Positions 1-9,389 of a stretch of DNA of 64,000 bases are shown piece after piece. The first letter of the stretch is position 1; every line of letters begins with the position of its first letter. The DNA is from Simiduia aestuariiviva. Lineage in GTDB: Bacteria > Pseudomonadota > Gammaproteobacteria > Pseudomonadales > Cellvibrionaceae. The stretch is taken from assembly GCF_014192475.1 (NCBI RefSeq), contig NZ_JACHXZ010000002.1, forward strand, positions 416,524 through 480,523, given 5' to 3'. Below the pieces are notes generated by a model that did no database searches, had not been told where the DNA came from, and was given only the letters and a program-made list of their open reading frames with translations. A program made the translations under genes and the position numbers.

Positions 1-57
1 CCCTTTGGTCGCGGCTCTGCGAGTCGAACCTCGGTTCGGCCGCTGCGCGGCTAAAAC

Positions 58-88
58 AAAAAAGCCAGCCTATTCGGCTGGCCTTTTT
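58..88 (-). terminator. Intrinsic terminator after tRNA-Val
   Basis: A stem of GCCAGCC and GGCTGGC around a 5-base loop is flanked by A and T runs on both sides. Read on the minus strand it is followed by six T residues, so it would end the tRNA-Val transcript. The flanking symmetry means it could also work in the other direction. Seen directly in the sequence; function is inferred. Confidence 0.8.
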
Positions 89-99
89 GCTTTAAATCC

Positions 100-176
<77 letters not shown>

Positions 177-188
177 GAAGAGGCGCGT

Positions 189-216
189 ACTCTACCACAG
201 GATTTTTCTAAATCAA
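189..216 (-). promoter_or_regulatory. Probable sigma-70 promoter of tRNA-Val
   Basis: On the minus strand a TTGATT box (216-211) is followed after 16 bases by TAGAGT (194-189) and then a GC-rich ACGCGCC stretch just before the tRNA. GC-rich discriminators are known for stable-RNA promoters under stringent control. Each box matches four of six consensus positions, so the call is plausible but not certain. Confidence 0.45.
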
Positions 217-243
217 TAGCTTAGGTGCGATCTTCTAGTGCAT

Positions 244-1650
244 TCAATCACTTGGCAAATCGCTAGCCGCATCGCCAAGGCAACCCAAAGATATCTTCAG
301 CTCGCGCACGAAAACTCGCTGCACCTTTGGCTCTCCGTGCACCACTCGGACATAGGCCGGATTGGCCGCTTTACAAAAGGCCATCAGATCCTTCCGGTCA
401 GCGTGGGCAGAATAGCCGCCAAGCGTATAGACACCCGCGCGAACTGTGTGGCGCTCGCCGTCGAGGTCAACCCACCCGCCAGCAGGTCCGAAGCGTTGAA
501 TCGCTCGCCCTACTGTGCCCTCCGCTTGATAGCCCACAAATACCACATCGGTGCTGGGCTCTGAGATCAGCGCCTTCAGATAGTTCAACATGCGCCCACC
601 GGTACACATACCAGACGCGGCGATGACGATGGCCGAATCGTGCTTTTGCGCCAACCGATTGACCAGCGACATGTGCTGCTCATGACTATCGATAATAACC
701 AAGTTATCAAAGTTAAGCGGGTTGCGCCCCTCAGACAATCGAGCCTTTGCTTCGTCATCCCACAGTGACTTCAGGTGCGCATAACCGCTGGTAAATTTTG
801 CTGCCATGGGGGAGTCAAGTATGACCGGCAGTCGCGCTAGGGCACCACTCTTGTTTGTGCCTAGGCACTGAAAGAGGGTTTCCAGTTCGTACAATAATTC
901 TTGGGTGCGCCCGATACTGAATGCTGGAATCAAGGTGGCGCCGCCATTGTTAAGCGTTTTGCGCACCACAGCTTCAAGCCTGTCTCGTCGCGCTGCGCGA
1001 TTTTCGTGCTCTCGGTTACCGTAGGTACTTTCAACAACTAACACATCAACCTTGGGCGGCACCGAAGGATCTGGGAGCAAGGGAGTAAACGGCGCCCCCA
1101 AATCACCACTGAATAGAATTCTTGCCCTCTCCCGCCCCTCTGCGTGCGGCGATAAAACTGCTGCCGGCACCTCAAGCAACGCATAGGCTGACCCCAATAT
1201 GTGGCCGGCACATTCAAAGCGCAGGATCACCTCAGCTGGCGCAAACTCTAACAGCCGCCGAGATTCGCTATAGCCCAAGGGCACCAACTGATCGTCTAGC
1301 TGCGTTAGAAACTGTTCAATGCGCGCCCTATCCCGGGTAACGCCGAGCTTTAATGCATCCTCCAAAACCTCAGGCAGCAATATCGCCGTGGCCTGCGTAC
1401 AATAAATTGGCCCCTTAAAGCCCGCCGCGATTAGCTCGGGTATACGGCCAACGTGGTCTATATGGCAGTGAGTGACGATAAGGCATTGGGCAGAGGATGC
1501 GTCAAAACCGAGGTCACCCGATGCCTGCCTGCCCCCCTCTTCGCCCTGAAACAACCCACAATCCACCAAGATAGAGTGGCCTGCGGCCACAAAAAGCTCA
1601 TGGCAAGAACCGGTAACGCCCGCTTTGGCGCCGTGATGTATTAGTCGCAT
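244..1650 (-). CDS. Beta-CASP metallo-hydrolase (RNA-processing type)
   Basis: This protein of about 468 residues belongs to the metallo-beta-lactamase fold beta-CASP group, whose members are mostly zinc-dependent RNA nucleases. The metal motif HCHIDH lies near residue 60. Further signatures are GHILGSAYALLE, SGDLG, the beta-CASP region after SFSIGRTQE, and the C-terminal SAHADRKDL and VHGEP motifs of the RNA-specificity domain. I take the start at the ATG at 1650 (MRLIHHGAKAG), preceded by GGAAG on the minus strand. A longer frame to 1680 lacks a ribosome site. It is cytoplasmic, stands alone beside the tRNA, and is divergent from the polysaccharide genes. Its exact substrate cannot be told from sequence. 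Confidence 0.85.
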   Translation of the reverse strand: MRLIHHGAKAGVTGSCHELFVAAGHSILVDCGLFQGEEGGRQASGDLGFDASSAQCLIVTHCHIDHVGRIPELIAAGFKGPIYCTQATAILLPEVLEDALKLGVTRDRARIEQFLTQLDDQLVPLGYSESRRLLEFAPAEVILRFECAGHILGSAYALLEVPAAVLSPHAEGRERARILFSGDLGAPFTPLLPDPSVPPKVDVLVVESTYGNREHENRAARRDRLEAVVRKTLNNGGATLIPAFSIGRTQELLYELETLFQCLGTNKSGALARLPVILDSPMAAKFTSGYAHLKSLWDDEAKARLSEGRNPLNFDNLVIIDSHEQHMSLVNRLAQKHDSAIVIAASGMCTGGRMLNYLKALISEPSTDVVFVGYQAEGTVGRAIQRFGPAGGWVDLDGERHTVRAGVYTLGGYSAHADRKDLMAFCKAANPAYVRVVHGEPKVQRVFVRELKISLGCLGDAASDLPSD

Positions 1651-1781
1651 AACTATCCACTTCCACTGTGTCGTTAACAAAATTTACAATTGGCCGTCCG
1701 CGCACAATTGTTGGTGGCTAGTTATACGTTTGTTCATATTTGAGTACAATACGCCAACTTATTGATTCTTTGGTTATTTTC

Positions 1782-2696
1782 ATGCGGATTGCGGTCACCG
1801 GCGCCAACGGTTTTGTGGGCCGCCACTTAATGGCACAGCTCCAGCTCGCGGGATTAGATGCGATCGGCCTGTGTCGCAAGGCAACAGAACAAGCCAACTG
1901 CCACAAGGTAAGCTTTCAAGATACCCACCAGGTTGTGGCGGCGCTTGAGGGCGCTGACTCGCTCATTCACCTCATCGGTAAAGCGCACGCCCAAGGCCAG
2001 AATAGCTGGCAGGCATTCCAAGAGACCAACGTACACCTCACCCTGCAAATCGCACAGGCAGCACTGGCGGCCAATGTAAAACGGTTCATATACGTCAGCT
2101 CGGTAAAAGCGCTCGGCGAAACAACTGAGCCAGGCACCCCTTTTAACAACGCATCTGCCCCCGATCCACAAGATGACTACGGGCGCTCCAAGCTCCTGGC
2201 AGAACAACAACTAAATAGCCTGTTTAGCGATAAGCAGGCGGAACTAATCATCGTCCGACCCCCGTTAATTTGGGGCGAAACGCCCAAAGGCAATCTAGCC
2301 GCTCTGCTGCGCTGGGCCAAAACGGGCATCCCGCTCCCACTAAACAAGCTCCACAACAAACGGCATTGGGTGTCCGTTGAACTGCTATGCGAGTTTTTAA
2401 TTCACCTAGCTACAACACAGCGTGTTTTAGCACAGCTTCCGCCACTGCTCGTGAGCGACCCACACGCACTCAGCACGACGGATGCCATCAAGCGCCTATT
2501 AAAAGCTGAGAACCTACCGAGTCGTTTTTTCAGCCTGCCGCAGCCACTTTGGCGACTCCTGGCGCGCCTGCCAATGCTTAGGGGGCCAGTCGCTAAACTG
2601 ACGGAGTCTCTAGAGGTAGACGCCCAAGACTCATGGGCCGCAACCGGCTGGCACCCAACGCGGCACCACGGCAACCACGGGACGCCCAATGACTGA
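1782..2696 (+). CDS. NAD-dependent nucleotide-sugar epimerase/reductase (WbpV-like)
   Basis: This is an extended short-chain dehydrogenase of about 304 residues. The Rossmann motif VTGANGFVGRH is at the N-terminus, followed by the YVSSVKALGE region and the active-site YGRSK motif. In pseudomonad O-antigen loci the same family (WbpV) sits before WbpL and reduces or epimerises the 4-keto-6-deoxy sugar made by WbpM, giving UDP-QuiNAc or UDP-FucNAc. The start at ATG 1782 places the Rossmann motif at the very N-terminus; an upstream TTG at 1740 in the same frame adds unrelated residues. It overlaps the next gene by 8 bases, which suggests coupled translation. WbpV-type activity is inferred from the neighbours. 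Confidence 0.85.
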   Translation: MRIAVTGANGFVGRHLMAQLQLAGLDAIGLCRKATEQANCHKVSFQDTHQVVAALEGADSLIHLIGKAHAQGQNSWQAFQETNVHLTLQIAQAALAANVKRFIYVSSVKALGETTEPGTPFNNASAPDPQDDYGRSKLLAEQQLNSLFSDKQAELIIVRPPLIWGETPKGNLAALLRWAKTGIPLPLNKLHNKRHWVSVELLCEFLIHLATTQRVLAQLPPLLVSDPHALSTTDAIKRLLKAENLPSRFFSLPQPLWRLLARLPMLRGPVAKLTESLEVDAQDSWAATGWHPTRHHGNHGTPND

Positions 2697-3714
2697 GTTG
2701 AACACCAATACCTATATGCTTTTTATAGGCACCAGCATCGCGTTTCTTACTAGTCTGGCACTCACATTGTGGGTGAAGAGCAAAGCTCGGCTAGACGCAC
2801 CCAACCATCGGAGCTCGCACACCCAGCCCACACCCACTGGCGGTGGGCTGGGGATTGCCGTCTGTGCTTGTGGCGCACTCCTTTGGCTTGGCGCAACACA
2901 CAACTACGACTACTACGGAGGCGCACTGGGTATCGCGCTCTTGGCCTACACCAGCTGGCGAGACGATGCCGCACCGCTCAGCCCACAGCTCAGGCTTTTG
3001 GTTCAACTTTTTGCGGCCTGTGCCGCAACTATCCCCTTCTTAGTAAACAGCCCTGTCCCCGCCTATGTGTGGCCACTCATTGTGCTGGCACTGATGTGGT
3101 TGATTAATCTGTACAACTTTATGGATGGAACAGACGGCATTGCCGGTATTCAAGGGTTAATTTTCACCCTAGGCTTGCTGCTCATACATCCGTCAATCAC
3201 AGACCAGACCTTGATGCTGCTCGCAGTGTCTAGTGCGGCCCTACTGGCCTTTTTAATGTTCAACTGGCCCCCTGCTCGCATCTTTATGGGCGACGTAGGC
3301 AGCACGGTGCTTGGCTTGTTTTTTGGCCTGATACTGCTAACCGCCAGCAACTCTCTTCAGCAGCTTGCAGCAGGGGTAATCCTATTGGCAGGTTTTATCA
3401 CCGACGCCAGCTGGACGCTGGCCGTCAGGTTGCTGACGCGACAGCGCGTATGGGAAGCACACCGCCTCCACTACTATCAAAAAATGGCGCGTAAATCCTC
3501 TTCTCACAAAGCGCCGCTTGCTACTTACGTATTGCTCGGCACCCTAGTACAATGGCCGCTCGCTTTTGGGGCGATCCACGCCGACGGACGGCACTGGATC
3601 ATTTACCTTACTGCAGCTATAACTGTTCACTTTATAGCCTGCTGGTATTACAAGGCAGGCCTGCAGGAACAGCCAATGGCGCCAACTCGCCCTACTCATC
3701 AGTTAAAAGGATGA
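2689..3714 (+). CDS. Undecaprenyl-phosphate sugar-1-phosphate transferase (WbpL/WecA family)
   Basis: This 341-residue polytopic inner-membrane protein is of the MraY/WecA family (glycosyltransferase family 4 in Pfam). The DDAAPLSPQLRL segment and the NFMDGTDGIAG motif are the family's Mg/UDP-sugar binding aspartates. The IFMGDVGSTVLG motif follows, and about ten hydrophobic segments are visible. Such enzymes attach the first sugar phosphate (FucNAc or QuiNAc for WbpL, GlcNAc for WecA) to undecaprenyl phosphate and so start O-antigen synthesis. The position between a WbpV-like and a WbpM-like gene favours a WbpL role. Its stop codon overlaps the next start (ATGA). Confidence 0.9.
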   Translation: MTELNTNTYMLFIGTSIAFLTSLALTLWVKSKARLDAPNHRSSHTQPTPTGGGLGIAVCACGALLWLGATHNYDYYGGALGIALLAYTSWRDDAAPLSPQLRLLVQLFAACAATIPFLVNSPVPAYVWPLIVLALMWLINLYNFMDGTDGIAGIQGLIFTLGLLLIHPSITDQTLMLLAVSSAALLAFLMFNWPPARIFMGDVGSTVLGLFFGLILLTASNSLQQLAAGVILLAGFITDASWTLAVRLLTRQRVWEAHRLHYYQKMARKSSSHKAPLATYVLLGTLVQWPLAFGAIHADGRHWIIYLTAAITVHFIACWYYKAGLQEQPMAPTRPTHQLKG

Positions 3715-5618
3715 CACTGTTGATTCAGTATTTTCTGAAGTCTCCCCGCTGGTTTAAAAGGTCGATATCCATAGCCTACGACCTTTTAGCAATTTATGTA
3801 TCCTTTCTTTCCGCTTGGGCTCTGCGCGTGGGCAAGATGGGGTATGAATATAGCGGATATGACCTATTAGCCGTGGCAATTGCCACGGCAGCCACTATTT
3901 TCGTATTTATTCGACTCGGGCTATATCGCGCTGTGTTGCGCTATGTCACGCAAGACGCCTTTATAACTATTGCCCTAGGGATATGTTTATCGGCCTTGGT
4001 TATGGCCGCCGCGAGCTTTATGCTGGGTGGCAACATGCCGCGCTCAGTTCCGGTAATTTATGGCTGTGTTGCTTTTATAACTATTGGCGCGCCGCGAATA
4101 CTGTTTCGCAGTATCATTTTTTGGCTAAACCCAACCAACAAAGAGCCAGTATTAATTTACGGTGCAGGGGAAACTGGCAGCCAGATTGCTTGGTCACTCC
4201 AAATGGGGGACGAATATCACCCCGTTGCATTTATTGACGACTCAAGAACACTCCAACAATCTAGCATTCGCGGAGTTCACGTATATCCGCCATCACAATT
4301 AGGCCAGTTAGTGGATCGTTTTCAACCGACCACGTTACTTTTGGCCATTGGTGAGCAAGACAAAACACGCTTAGCCGACATTGTTAAAAGTTGCGCACCA
4401 TTTAATCTAAGAATTGCCACAATCCCCAAAGTTGGCGAATTAATCAACGGAAAGGCTAGCAGCCCTGTATTACGCGAAGTCAAAATAAGTGACGTGCTTG
4501 GAAGAGAGCCCGTTGCACCGATTCCTCGCTTGCTCACAAAAAACGTTGAACATAAAGTAGTCATGGTAACTGGCGCCGGCGGCTCGATTGGCTCACAAAT
4601 ATCTGAGCAGGTGCTTGCACTTAACCCTAAAAAATTAATCCTTTTTGATAACAGTGAATACAATTTATACAAGCTGAACGAACAACTTAGCTGCCACAAG
4701 GATCACGGGCTCATAAAGCTTGTCCTTGGCGACATTCGCAATGAAAAAAGCATCGGGGACACAATTGCGGAACAATCCCCCCAAACGATTTTCCACGCTG
4801 CGGCATACAAACATGTCCCAATGGTTGAAGCAAACGTATGGGAAGGCATTCGAAACAATGCTTACGGCACTTTGCTCGCCGCCAGATCGGCAATGGAAAA
4901 TAACGTTGAAAACTTCGTCCTCATTTCAACTGATAAAGCGGTGCGGCCAACTAATGTAATGGGCGCGACAAAGCGATTTGCGGAACTTATCCTGCAGTCT
5001 CTGCAATACTCGCCAGAGAACACTAACACGTGTTTTTCTGCCGTCCGTTTCGGCAATGTGCTCGACAGTTCAGGATCTGTCATTCCTAAATTTCGCGAAC
5101 AAATTGCGGCCGGTGGCCCGGTTACCGTTACGCACCCTGAAGTGACGCGCTATTTCATGACACTACAAGAATCAGCCCAATTGGTTATTCAGGCTAGTGC
5201 CATGTGTAAAGGTGGCGATATCTTTGTATTGGATATGGGCGAACCCGTGCGGATTCTTGACTTAGCCAAGGAGATGATCGCACTTTCCTTTTCTGGGGGC
5301 ACGCTCAACAATAAACCACACCCTAAAATCGAGATTGTCGGCCTCCGGCCTGGCGAAAAACTTTATGAGGAATTACTGCTCACAAAACAATGTAGCGGAA
5401 CGGAGCACCCACGAATTTGGATTGATACCGCGCACTCCGAACGAGCGCCACTAGGTGCAGACCTGCCTGCAAGGCTAGAGCAAGCCATATCCGAAAAAAA
5501 TATTCCCGTCCTTGAGCAGTTAATACTGTCACGGATAACTGGCTATCAGCACCCACTTGCGGTTGAAGACAACAAAGAAGCCCCTTCAAACATATATCCA
5601 ATAACTAAAACGACTTAA
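3711..5618 (+). CDS. wbpM: UDP-GlcNAc 4,6-dehydratase, WbpM/FlaA1-type membrane protein
   Basis: This protein of about 635 residues has an N-terminal membrane domain of four helices (residues 15-110). A first Rossmann region (LIYGAGETGSQIA) and the catalytic domain (MVTGAGGSIGSQIS) follow. The usual SYK triad is replaced by the S-M-K form known in WbpM and PglF, seen here in ISTDKA and NVMGATKR. It should convert UDP-GlcNAc to UDP-4-keto-6-deoxy-GlcNAc, the precursor of QuiNAc and FucNAc. The start ATG at 3711 overlaps the upstream stop; a TTG at 3720 has a better-spaced AAGG and could be used instead. wbpM closes the O-antigen cluster in Pseudomonas aeruginosa, and it borders the locus here as well. 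Confidence 0.9.
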   Translation: MTLLIQYFLKSPRWFKRSISIAYDLLAIYVSFLSAWALRVGKMGYEYSGYDLLAVAIATAATIFVFIRLGLYRAVLRYVTQDAFITIALGICLSALVMAAASFMLGGNMPRSVPVIYGCVAFITIGAPRILFRSIIFWLNPTNKEPVLIYGAGETGSQIAWSLQMGDEYHPVAFIDDSRTLQQSSIRGVHVYPPSQLGQLVDRFQPTTLLLAIGEQDKTRLADIVKSCAPFNLRIATIPKVGELINGKASSPVLREVKISDVLGREPVAPIPRLLTKNVEHKVVMVTGAGGSIGSQISEQVLALNPKKLILFDNSEYNLYKLNEQLSCHKDHGLIKLVLGDIRNEKSIGDTIAEQSPQTIFHAAAYKHVPMVEANVWEGIRNNAYGTLLAARSAMENNVENFVLISTDKAVRPTNVMGATKRFAELILQSLQYSPENTNTCFSAVRFGNVLDSSGSVIPKFREQIAAGGPVTVTHPEVTRYFMTLQESAQLVIQASAMCKGGDIFVLDMGEPVRILDLAKEMIALSFSGGTLNNKPHPKIEIVGLRPGEKLYEELLLTKQCSGTEHPRIWIDTAHSERAPLGADLPARLEQAISEKNIPVLEQLILSRITGYQHPLAVEDNKEAPSNIYPITKTT

Positions 5619-5621
5619 TTT

Positions 5622-7376
5622 ATGCTAGTCACCTTCGTAACCTTAGCGGCCCTTTTTGGGGCGCTGGCGTTTACACGCTATCCAACTGACGTTTTATTTT
5701 TTGGCGCGGTCACAACATTGCTCCTAACCGGGGTTATAGAACCCGCTGAAGCATTTTTAGGTTTTTCACACCCAGTAATTTTTACGCTCGCCTCACTGTA
5801 CGTCATAGCTGCTGGGTTAAAGGATTGCGGTGCACTGCATTGGATTTCGCATCTATTACTGGGCAACCCAAATACCGAACGTAAAGCCCTGCTTCGACTT
5901 CTAATGCCTGCAGGCTTGCTAAGTAGTGTGTTAAATAATACTGCTGTGATGGCAATGTTTATTCCCACAGTGCAGCAATGGGCCAAAAAATTAGGCTTTA
6001 GCAATTCACGATTTCTAATGCCTTTAAGCTTTATTACGATATTAGGCGGAATGCTGACACTAATAGGAACCAGCACAAACCTAATCGTGTCTGGCCTAGG
6101 TGAAAGTGAATACGGTATAAAGATAGATTTCTTCGCCCCAGCCCTGGTAATCGCTCCTTTACTTCCAATTGCAGCATTCTATTTAGTTTTCTTTTCAAAA
6201 AAACTACTCCCCACTTCTGCTGACCTCACCTCACCCGAATCCATCGAGAGGCAATATCGCGTAGCCTTCAAAGTCATCCCCGGGCAAGGTTTAGATGGAA
6301 AATCCATTTCAGAAGCCGGCCTACGTCATTTAAAACATGGCTTCCTGAGCGACATTGAAAGAAATCAGAAGCTAATATCAGGTGTGGCACCTGAAATGGT
6401 ACTAGAAGATGGTGATGTCTTATTATTTATTGGCGGACCAGAGTGCGCTTCGGACCTGCGAAACATTAGAGGTCTCGAGCCAGCAGAAGGGGCGTCCGAA
6501 AAGCTTTTTGTTCCTAATAAACAGCGCTGCCTAAGCGAGGTAGTACTAAGCAATGATTTTCCGTATTTGGGCAGATCGGTTCGCGAATCGGCATTTCGAA
6601 CAAACTATAATGCGATCGTATTGGCTGTCGCTAAAAAAGGTAAAAAAGCAACGGGAAAAATCGGCGACATCACACTTGAGATGGGCGACACTTTGCTGCT
6701 TGAATCGGGGGATGACTTTGTAAAACAATACCAATACCGTAAAGACTTCCTATTAGTTTCTCGATTAAACAATTCTACACGCACCGATCACCAAAAAGCC
6801 CCCACAGCAATTTCAATTTTAGCTCTAGTCATACTATTGTCCGCGTTTAGCATATTTCCTATTGCGATTTCAGCCATGCTAGGTGCTGGGCTCATGATAG
6901 CAACGAGTTGCGTAACAGCGAGCATTGCAAGACGGAGCGTCGACTTGACAGTTCTTAGCGTCATTGGATGCTCATTTGCGCTAGGCACCGCCATCATCAA
7001 AACTGGCGCAGCGGCAAGCCTAGGAGAGGCGTTAATCTACCTAGCATCAGGGTACCCGCTAGTCGCACTCCTATCGGTATACGTCACAACCAACATCTTA
7101 ACTGAACTGGTCACAAATAATGCAGCCGCAATACTTATGGTTCCCATCTCTTCGAGCATAGCCAATACTTTAGGTGTAAATTTCGAACCCTTCTTAATAG
7201 TCGTCATGATCGCTGCTTCAGCCAGCTTTTTAACGCCTATTGGCTATCAAACTAACCTAATGGTCCAGGGACCAGGCGGCTACCAATTCAAGGATTACTT
7301 CAAACTAGGGCTACCCATTACCGTTTTATGTGCCATCGGAACTGTAGTATTATCCCCCCTCATATGGCCGTTTTGA
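5622..7376 (+). CDS. SLC13-family anion permease with two RCK_C domains (probable sulfate uptake)
   Basis: This 584-residue inner-membrane protein of the SLC13/DASS family has about five or six helices at each end. Between them lie two cytoplasmic TrkA-C (RCK_C) domains, at roughly residues 205-290 and 295-375. Family signatures are NNTAVMAMFIPTV and TLIGTSTNLIVSGL in the first half and ELVTNNAAAILMVPI and TPIGYQTNLMV in the second, the inverted-repeat SNT-type motifs. Relatives of this build carry sulfate. It lies 3 bases after wbpM and 41 bases before cysC, so it probably brings in sulfate for PAPS synthesis. The substrate is inferred from context. Confidence 0.85.
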   Translation: MLVTFVTLAALFGALAFTRYPTDVLFFGAVTTLLLTGVIEPAEAFLGFSHPVIFTLASLYVIAAGLKDCGALHWISHLLLGNPNTERKALLRLLMPAGLLSSVLNNTAVMAMFIPTVQQWAKKLGFSNSRFLMPLSFITILGGMLTLIGTSTNLIVSGLGESEYGIKIDFFAPALVIAPLLPIAAFYLVFFSKKLLPTSADLTSPESIERQYRVAFKVIPGQGLDGKSISEAGLRHLKHGFLSDIERNQKLISGVAPEMVLEDGDVLLFIGGPECASDLRNIRGLEPAEGASEKLFVPNKQRCLSEVVLSNDFPYLGRSVRESAFRTNYNAIVLAVAKKGKKATGKIGDITLEMGDTLLLESGDDFVKQYQYRKDFLLVSRLNNSTRTDHQKAPTAISILALVILLSAFSIFPIAISAMLGAGLMIATSCVTASIARRSVDLTVLSVIGCSFALGTAIIKTGAAASLGEALIYLASGYPLVALLSVYVTTNILTELVTNNAAAILMVPISSSIANTLGVNFEPFLIVVMIAASASFLTPIGYQTNLMVQGPGGYQFKDYFKLGLPITVLCAIGTVVLSPLIWPF

Positions 7377-7417
7377 ATAATCATATAGCCGCAAGCGATT
7401 AAAAATACAAAAACACT

Positions 7418-8056
7418 ATGACCGACAACAAATCCCCCTATCAAAAACGTGAAAATAGTGCAGCCGCTGAAGTCGTCTGGCACAAACAACTGGTATCGCC
7501 GGCTCGGCGCGCCGAGATCAAAAACCAAAAAGCGGCATGCATCTGGATTACGGGCTTAAGCGGATCAGGTAAATCCACAATCGCAAACCTGCTTGAACAC
7601 AAACTCAATGCTGACGGCTATCACACAATGCTTTTGGATGGTGACAATGTCCGCCACGGCCTCTGCAAAGACCTAAAAATGAGCGATGACGATAGGACCG
7701 AAAATATTCGTCGTGTCGCTGAGGTCGCCAAATTAATGACTGATGCCGGACTTATTGTAATCACGGCGTTCATTTCGCCCTTCCGTGATGATCGAAAAAT
7801 CGCTCGCGAGTTATTTGAAAGTGGCAGATTTGTCGAGGTATTCGTCAACACACCACTGGAGGTGTGCAAAGAGCGAGATCCAAAAGGACTCTACAAAAAA
7901 GCTATCGCTGGTGAGATAAAAGATTTCACTGGAATCAGCTCGCCGTACGAGAAGCCTGACAATCCAGAAATAACGCTAGATTGCGCCAGCAAACCTGCCA
8001 AGGAAACCACTGAAATACTTTACAAACTACTTAAATGTACCCATATCGCTTTATAG
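7418..8056 (+). CDS. cysC: Adenylylsulfate (APS) kinase
   Basis: This 212-residue cytoplasmic enzyme converts APS plus ATP to PAPS, the sulfate donor of sulfotransferases. The P-loop GLSGSGKST is at about residue 48. The [13 protein letters not shown] motif, the FISPFRDDR segment, [11 protein letters not shown] and the [11 protein letters not shown] motif are all present, so the enzyme looks complete. It is a stand-alone gene here, not fused to cysN, and it sits directly after a sulfate-type permease. The partner genes cysD and cysN are 23 kb away at the other end of the same polysaccharide locus. No strong ribosome site is seen before the ATG. Confidence 0.95.
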   Translation: MTDNKSPYQKRENSAAAEVVWHKQLVSPARRAEIKNQKAACIWITGLSGSGKSTIANLLEHKLNADGYHTMLLDGDNVRHGLCKDLKMSDDDRTENIRRVAEVAKLMTDAGLIVITAFISPFRDDRKIARELFESGRFVEVFVNTPLEVCKERDPKGLYKKAIAGEIKDFTGISSPYEKPDNPEITLDCASKPAKETTEILYKLLKCTHIAL

Positions 8057-8099
8057 CTACACTACCACCTATCGCTAAATCAAAAACGGGCATTAGCAT

Positions 8100-8606
8100 A
8101 TGAAACTTACGCTATTATTCATACTTATCACAATCATTGCCAGTGCTTGCAGCAAATCAGAAATTAACTCTAACAAAAACCAAGTTTCTGTTGCACCCTC
8201 AACCCAAACAATAAAATTACCCCTAAAAAAGATCAAAGCTAACAGGGCAATTAAAAACCTTCAGATATCAAAGAGCGAAATTTCCGGAACCGTCAAAAAT
8301 CGCAGAGCAAACCTAACATTCACCAAACCGCTTATTAAAAACCCCGGCACATACCGGTTCTCTATGAACGTCAATCAAAAATCACCCTCAAGGGTAACTG
8401 TTTATTACAAAAAAATCGGCGCAGGCACAAAATACCTGAAAGAAAACTCCAAGTCATTCACTATAAATAAAACCACCACAACTTACGCCAGCTTTGACTT
8501 TGTTATTGATGAGGTGCCAGCCACACTACTTATAAGGCCGGCAACTAAGCCAAGCGAATTCAAATTATCAAATATTAAACTCATTCAGCTAACAACATCA
8601 CAATGA
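8100..8606 (+). CDS. Putative lipoprotein of unknown function
   Basis: This is a 168-residue protein I do not recognise. It starts with a short hydrophobic signal sequence and a lipobox-like ASAC at residues 14-17, so Cys17 is probably lipidated. The rest is rich in Lys, Ser, Thr and Asn, suggesting a beta-rich secreted domain. Aspartate is absent at +2 (Ser follows the Cys), which favours the outer membrane by the E. coli sorting rule. Its stop overlaps the ATG of the next glycosyltransferase, so it is part of the polysaccharide operon and may act in assembly or anchoring. The role is not known. Confidence 0.7.
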   Translation: MKLTLLFILITIIASACSKSEINSNKNQVSVAPSTQTIKLPLKKIKANRAIKNLQISKSEISGTVKNRRANLTFTKPLIKNPGTYRFSMNVNQKSPSRVTVYYKKIGAGTKYLKENSKSFTINKTTTTYASFDFVIDEVPATLLIRPATKPSEFKLSNIKLIQLTTSQ

Positions 8607-9349
8607 TTGGCATTTCTATTGTCTCACACAACAACACAAACGAAATAATTAGCGAGCTTAAACCGCACCTTTGGGAGGGCTTCAAATTAGTTATAGTAGA
8701 CAATACACCCACGATAGAGCTGGAGACATACTGCAAAGCCTGGGGTATTATTTACCATCCCAACAACACACACAAAGGCTTTGGCGAAAACAATAACACT
8801 GCATACGCAATAATCAAGTCGAAATTTAAACTATCCTATTTTGCCTGTATCAACCCAGACATTTTGATCAGCCAACAACAATTAGAAGATATATTTAACA
8901 ATGTTATAGAAATACAGGCACCCATTGCCTCCCCGCAACTTATAAATTCAGACCTTACACTTCAGGACAACGCAAGAGCCTACCCTACCATCCCTCAGCT
9001 TATTCCACGCTTAATTTTCAACAAAAAAAAGCCGAACGAACCAATAGCCGAAAGCATTTGGCTATCGGGTGCATTTATTATATTTCTTGATGAGGTTTAT
9101 TCCGCGCTTGGTGGCTTTGATGAACGATATTTCATGTATTATGAAGATGTTGACATTTGCTTACGCGCCTCACGAATAGGATACACTGCCACACTACTTG
9201 ACAAGCATAAAGTTGTACACAAAGGTGGCTACAAAAGCAGACTAAAAAGCATTCGTCACTTTCTCTGGCACGTAAAAAGCATGATTCGATACTTCGTTAA
9301 TACTCTTCGACCACACAGACATATTAATAATCGAGCAAGCTACCGCTAA
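8603..9349 (+). CDS. Family 2 glycosyltransferase (rhamnosyltransferase-like)
   Basis: This 248-residue protein has a GT-A fold of family GT2. The N-terminus (MIGISIVSHNN), the LVIVDNTP strand, the NPDI motif in place of DXD, and GGFDERYFMYYEDVDICLRA near residue 180 are typical. Many relatives transfer rhamnose from dTDP-L-rhamnose to O-antigen, which fits the rml genes of the same locus. It is a cytoplasmic or membrane-associated enzyme without transmembrane segments. The ATGA overlap with the lipoprotein gene suggests translational coupling. Donor and acceptor cannot be read from the sequence. Confidence 0.85.
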   Translation: MIGISIVSHNNTNEIISELKPHLWEGFKLVIVDNTPTIELETYCKAWGIIYHPNNTHKGFGENNNTAYAIIKSKFKLSYFACINPDILISQQQLEDIFNNVIEIQAPIASPQLINSDLTLQDNARAYPTIPQLIPRLIFNKKKPNEPIAESIWLSGAFIIFLDEVYSALGGFDERYFMYYEDVDICLRASRIGYTATLLDKHKVVHKGGYKSRLKSIRHFLWHVKSMIRYFVNTLRPHRHINNRASYR

Positions 9350-9389
9350 AAATTGATGCACACCATTACTAAAAAACCTAAGCAGAACC

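Noticed and set aside
1-57. Possible tRNA-like or coding tail at the left edge
   Set aside because: The minus strand has a GGTTCGACTC box and a CGACCA end, but no T-stem or acceptor stem pairs. The plus frame from base 1 to a TAA at 52-54 is only 17 codons. Too little to call.
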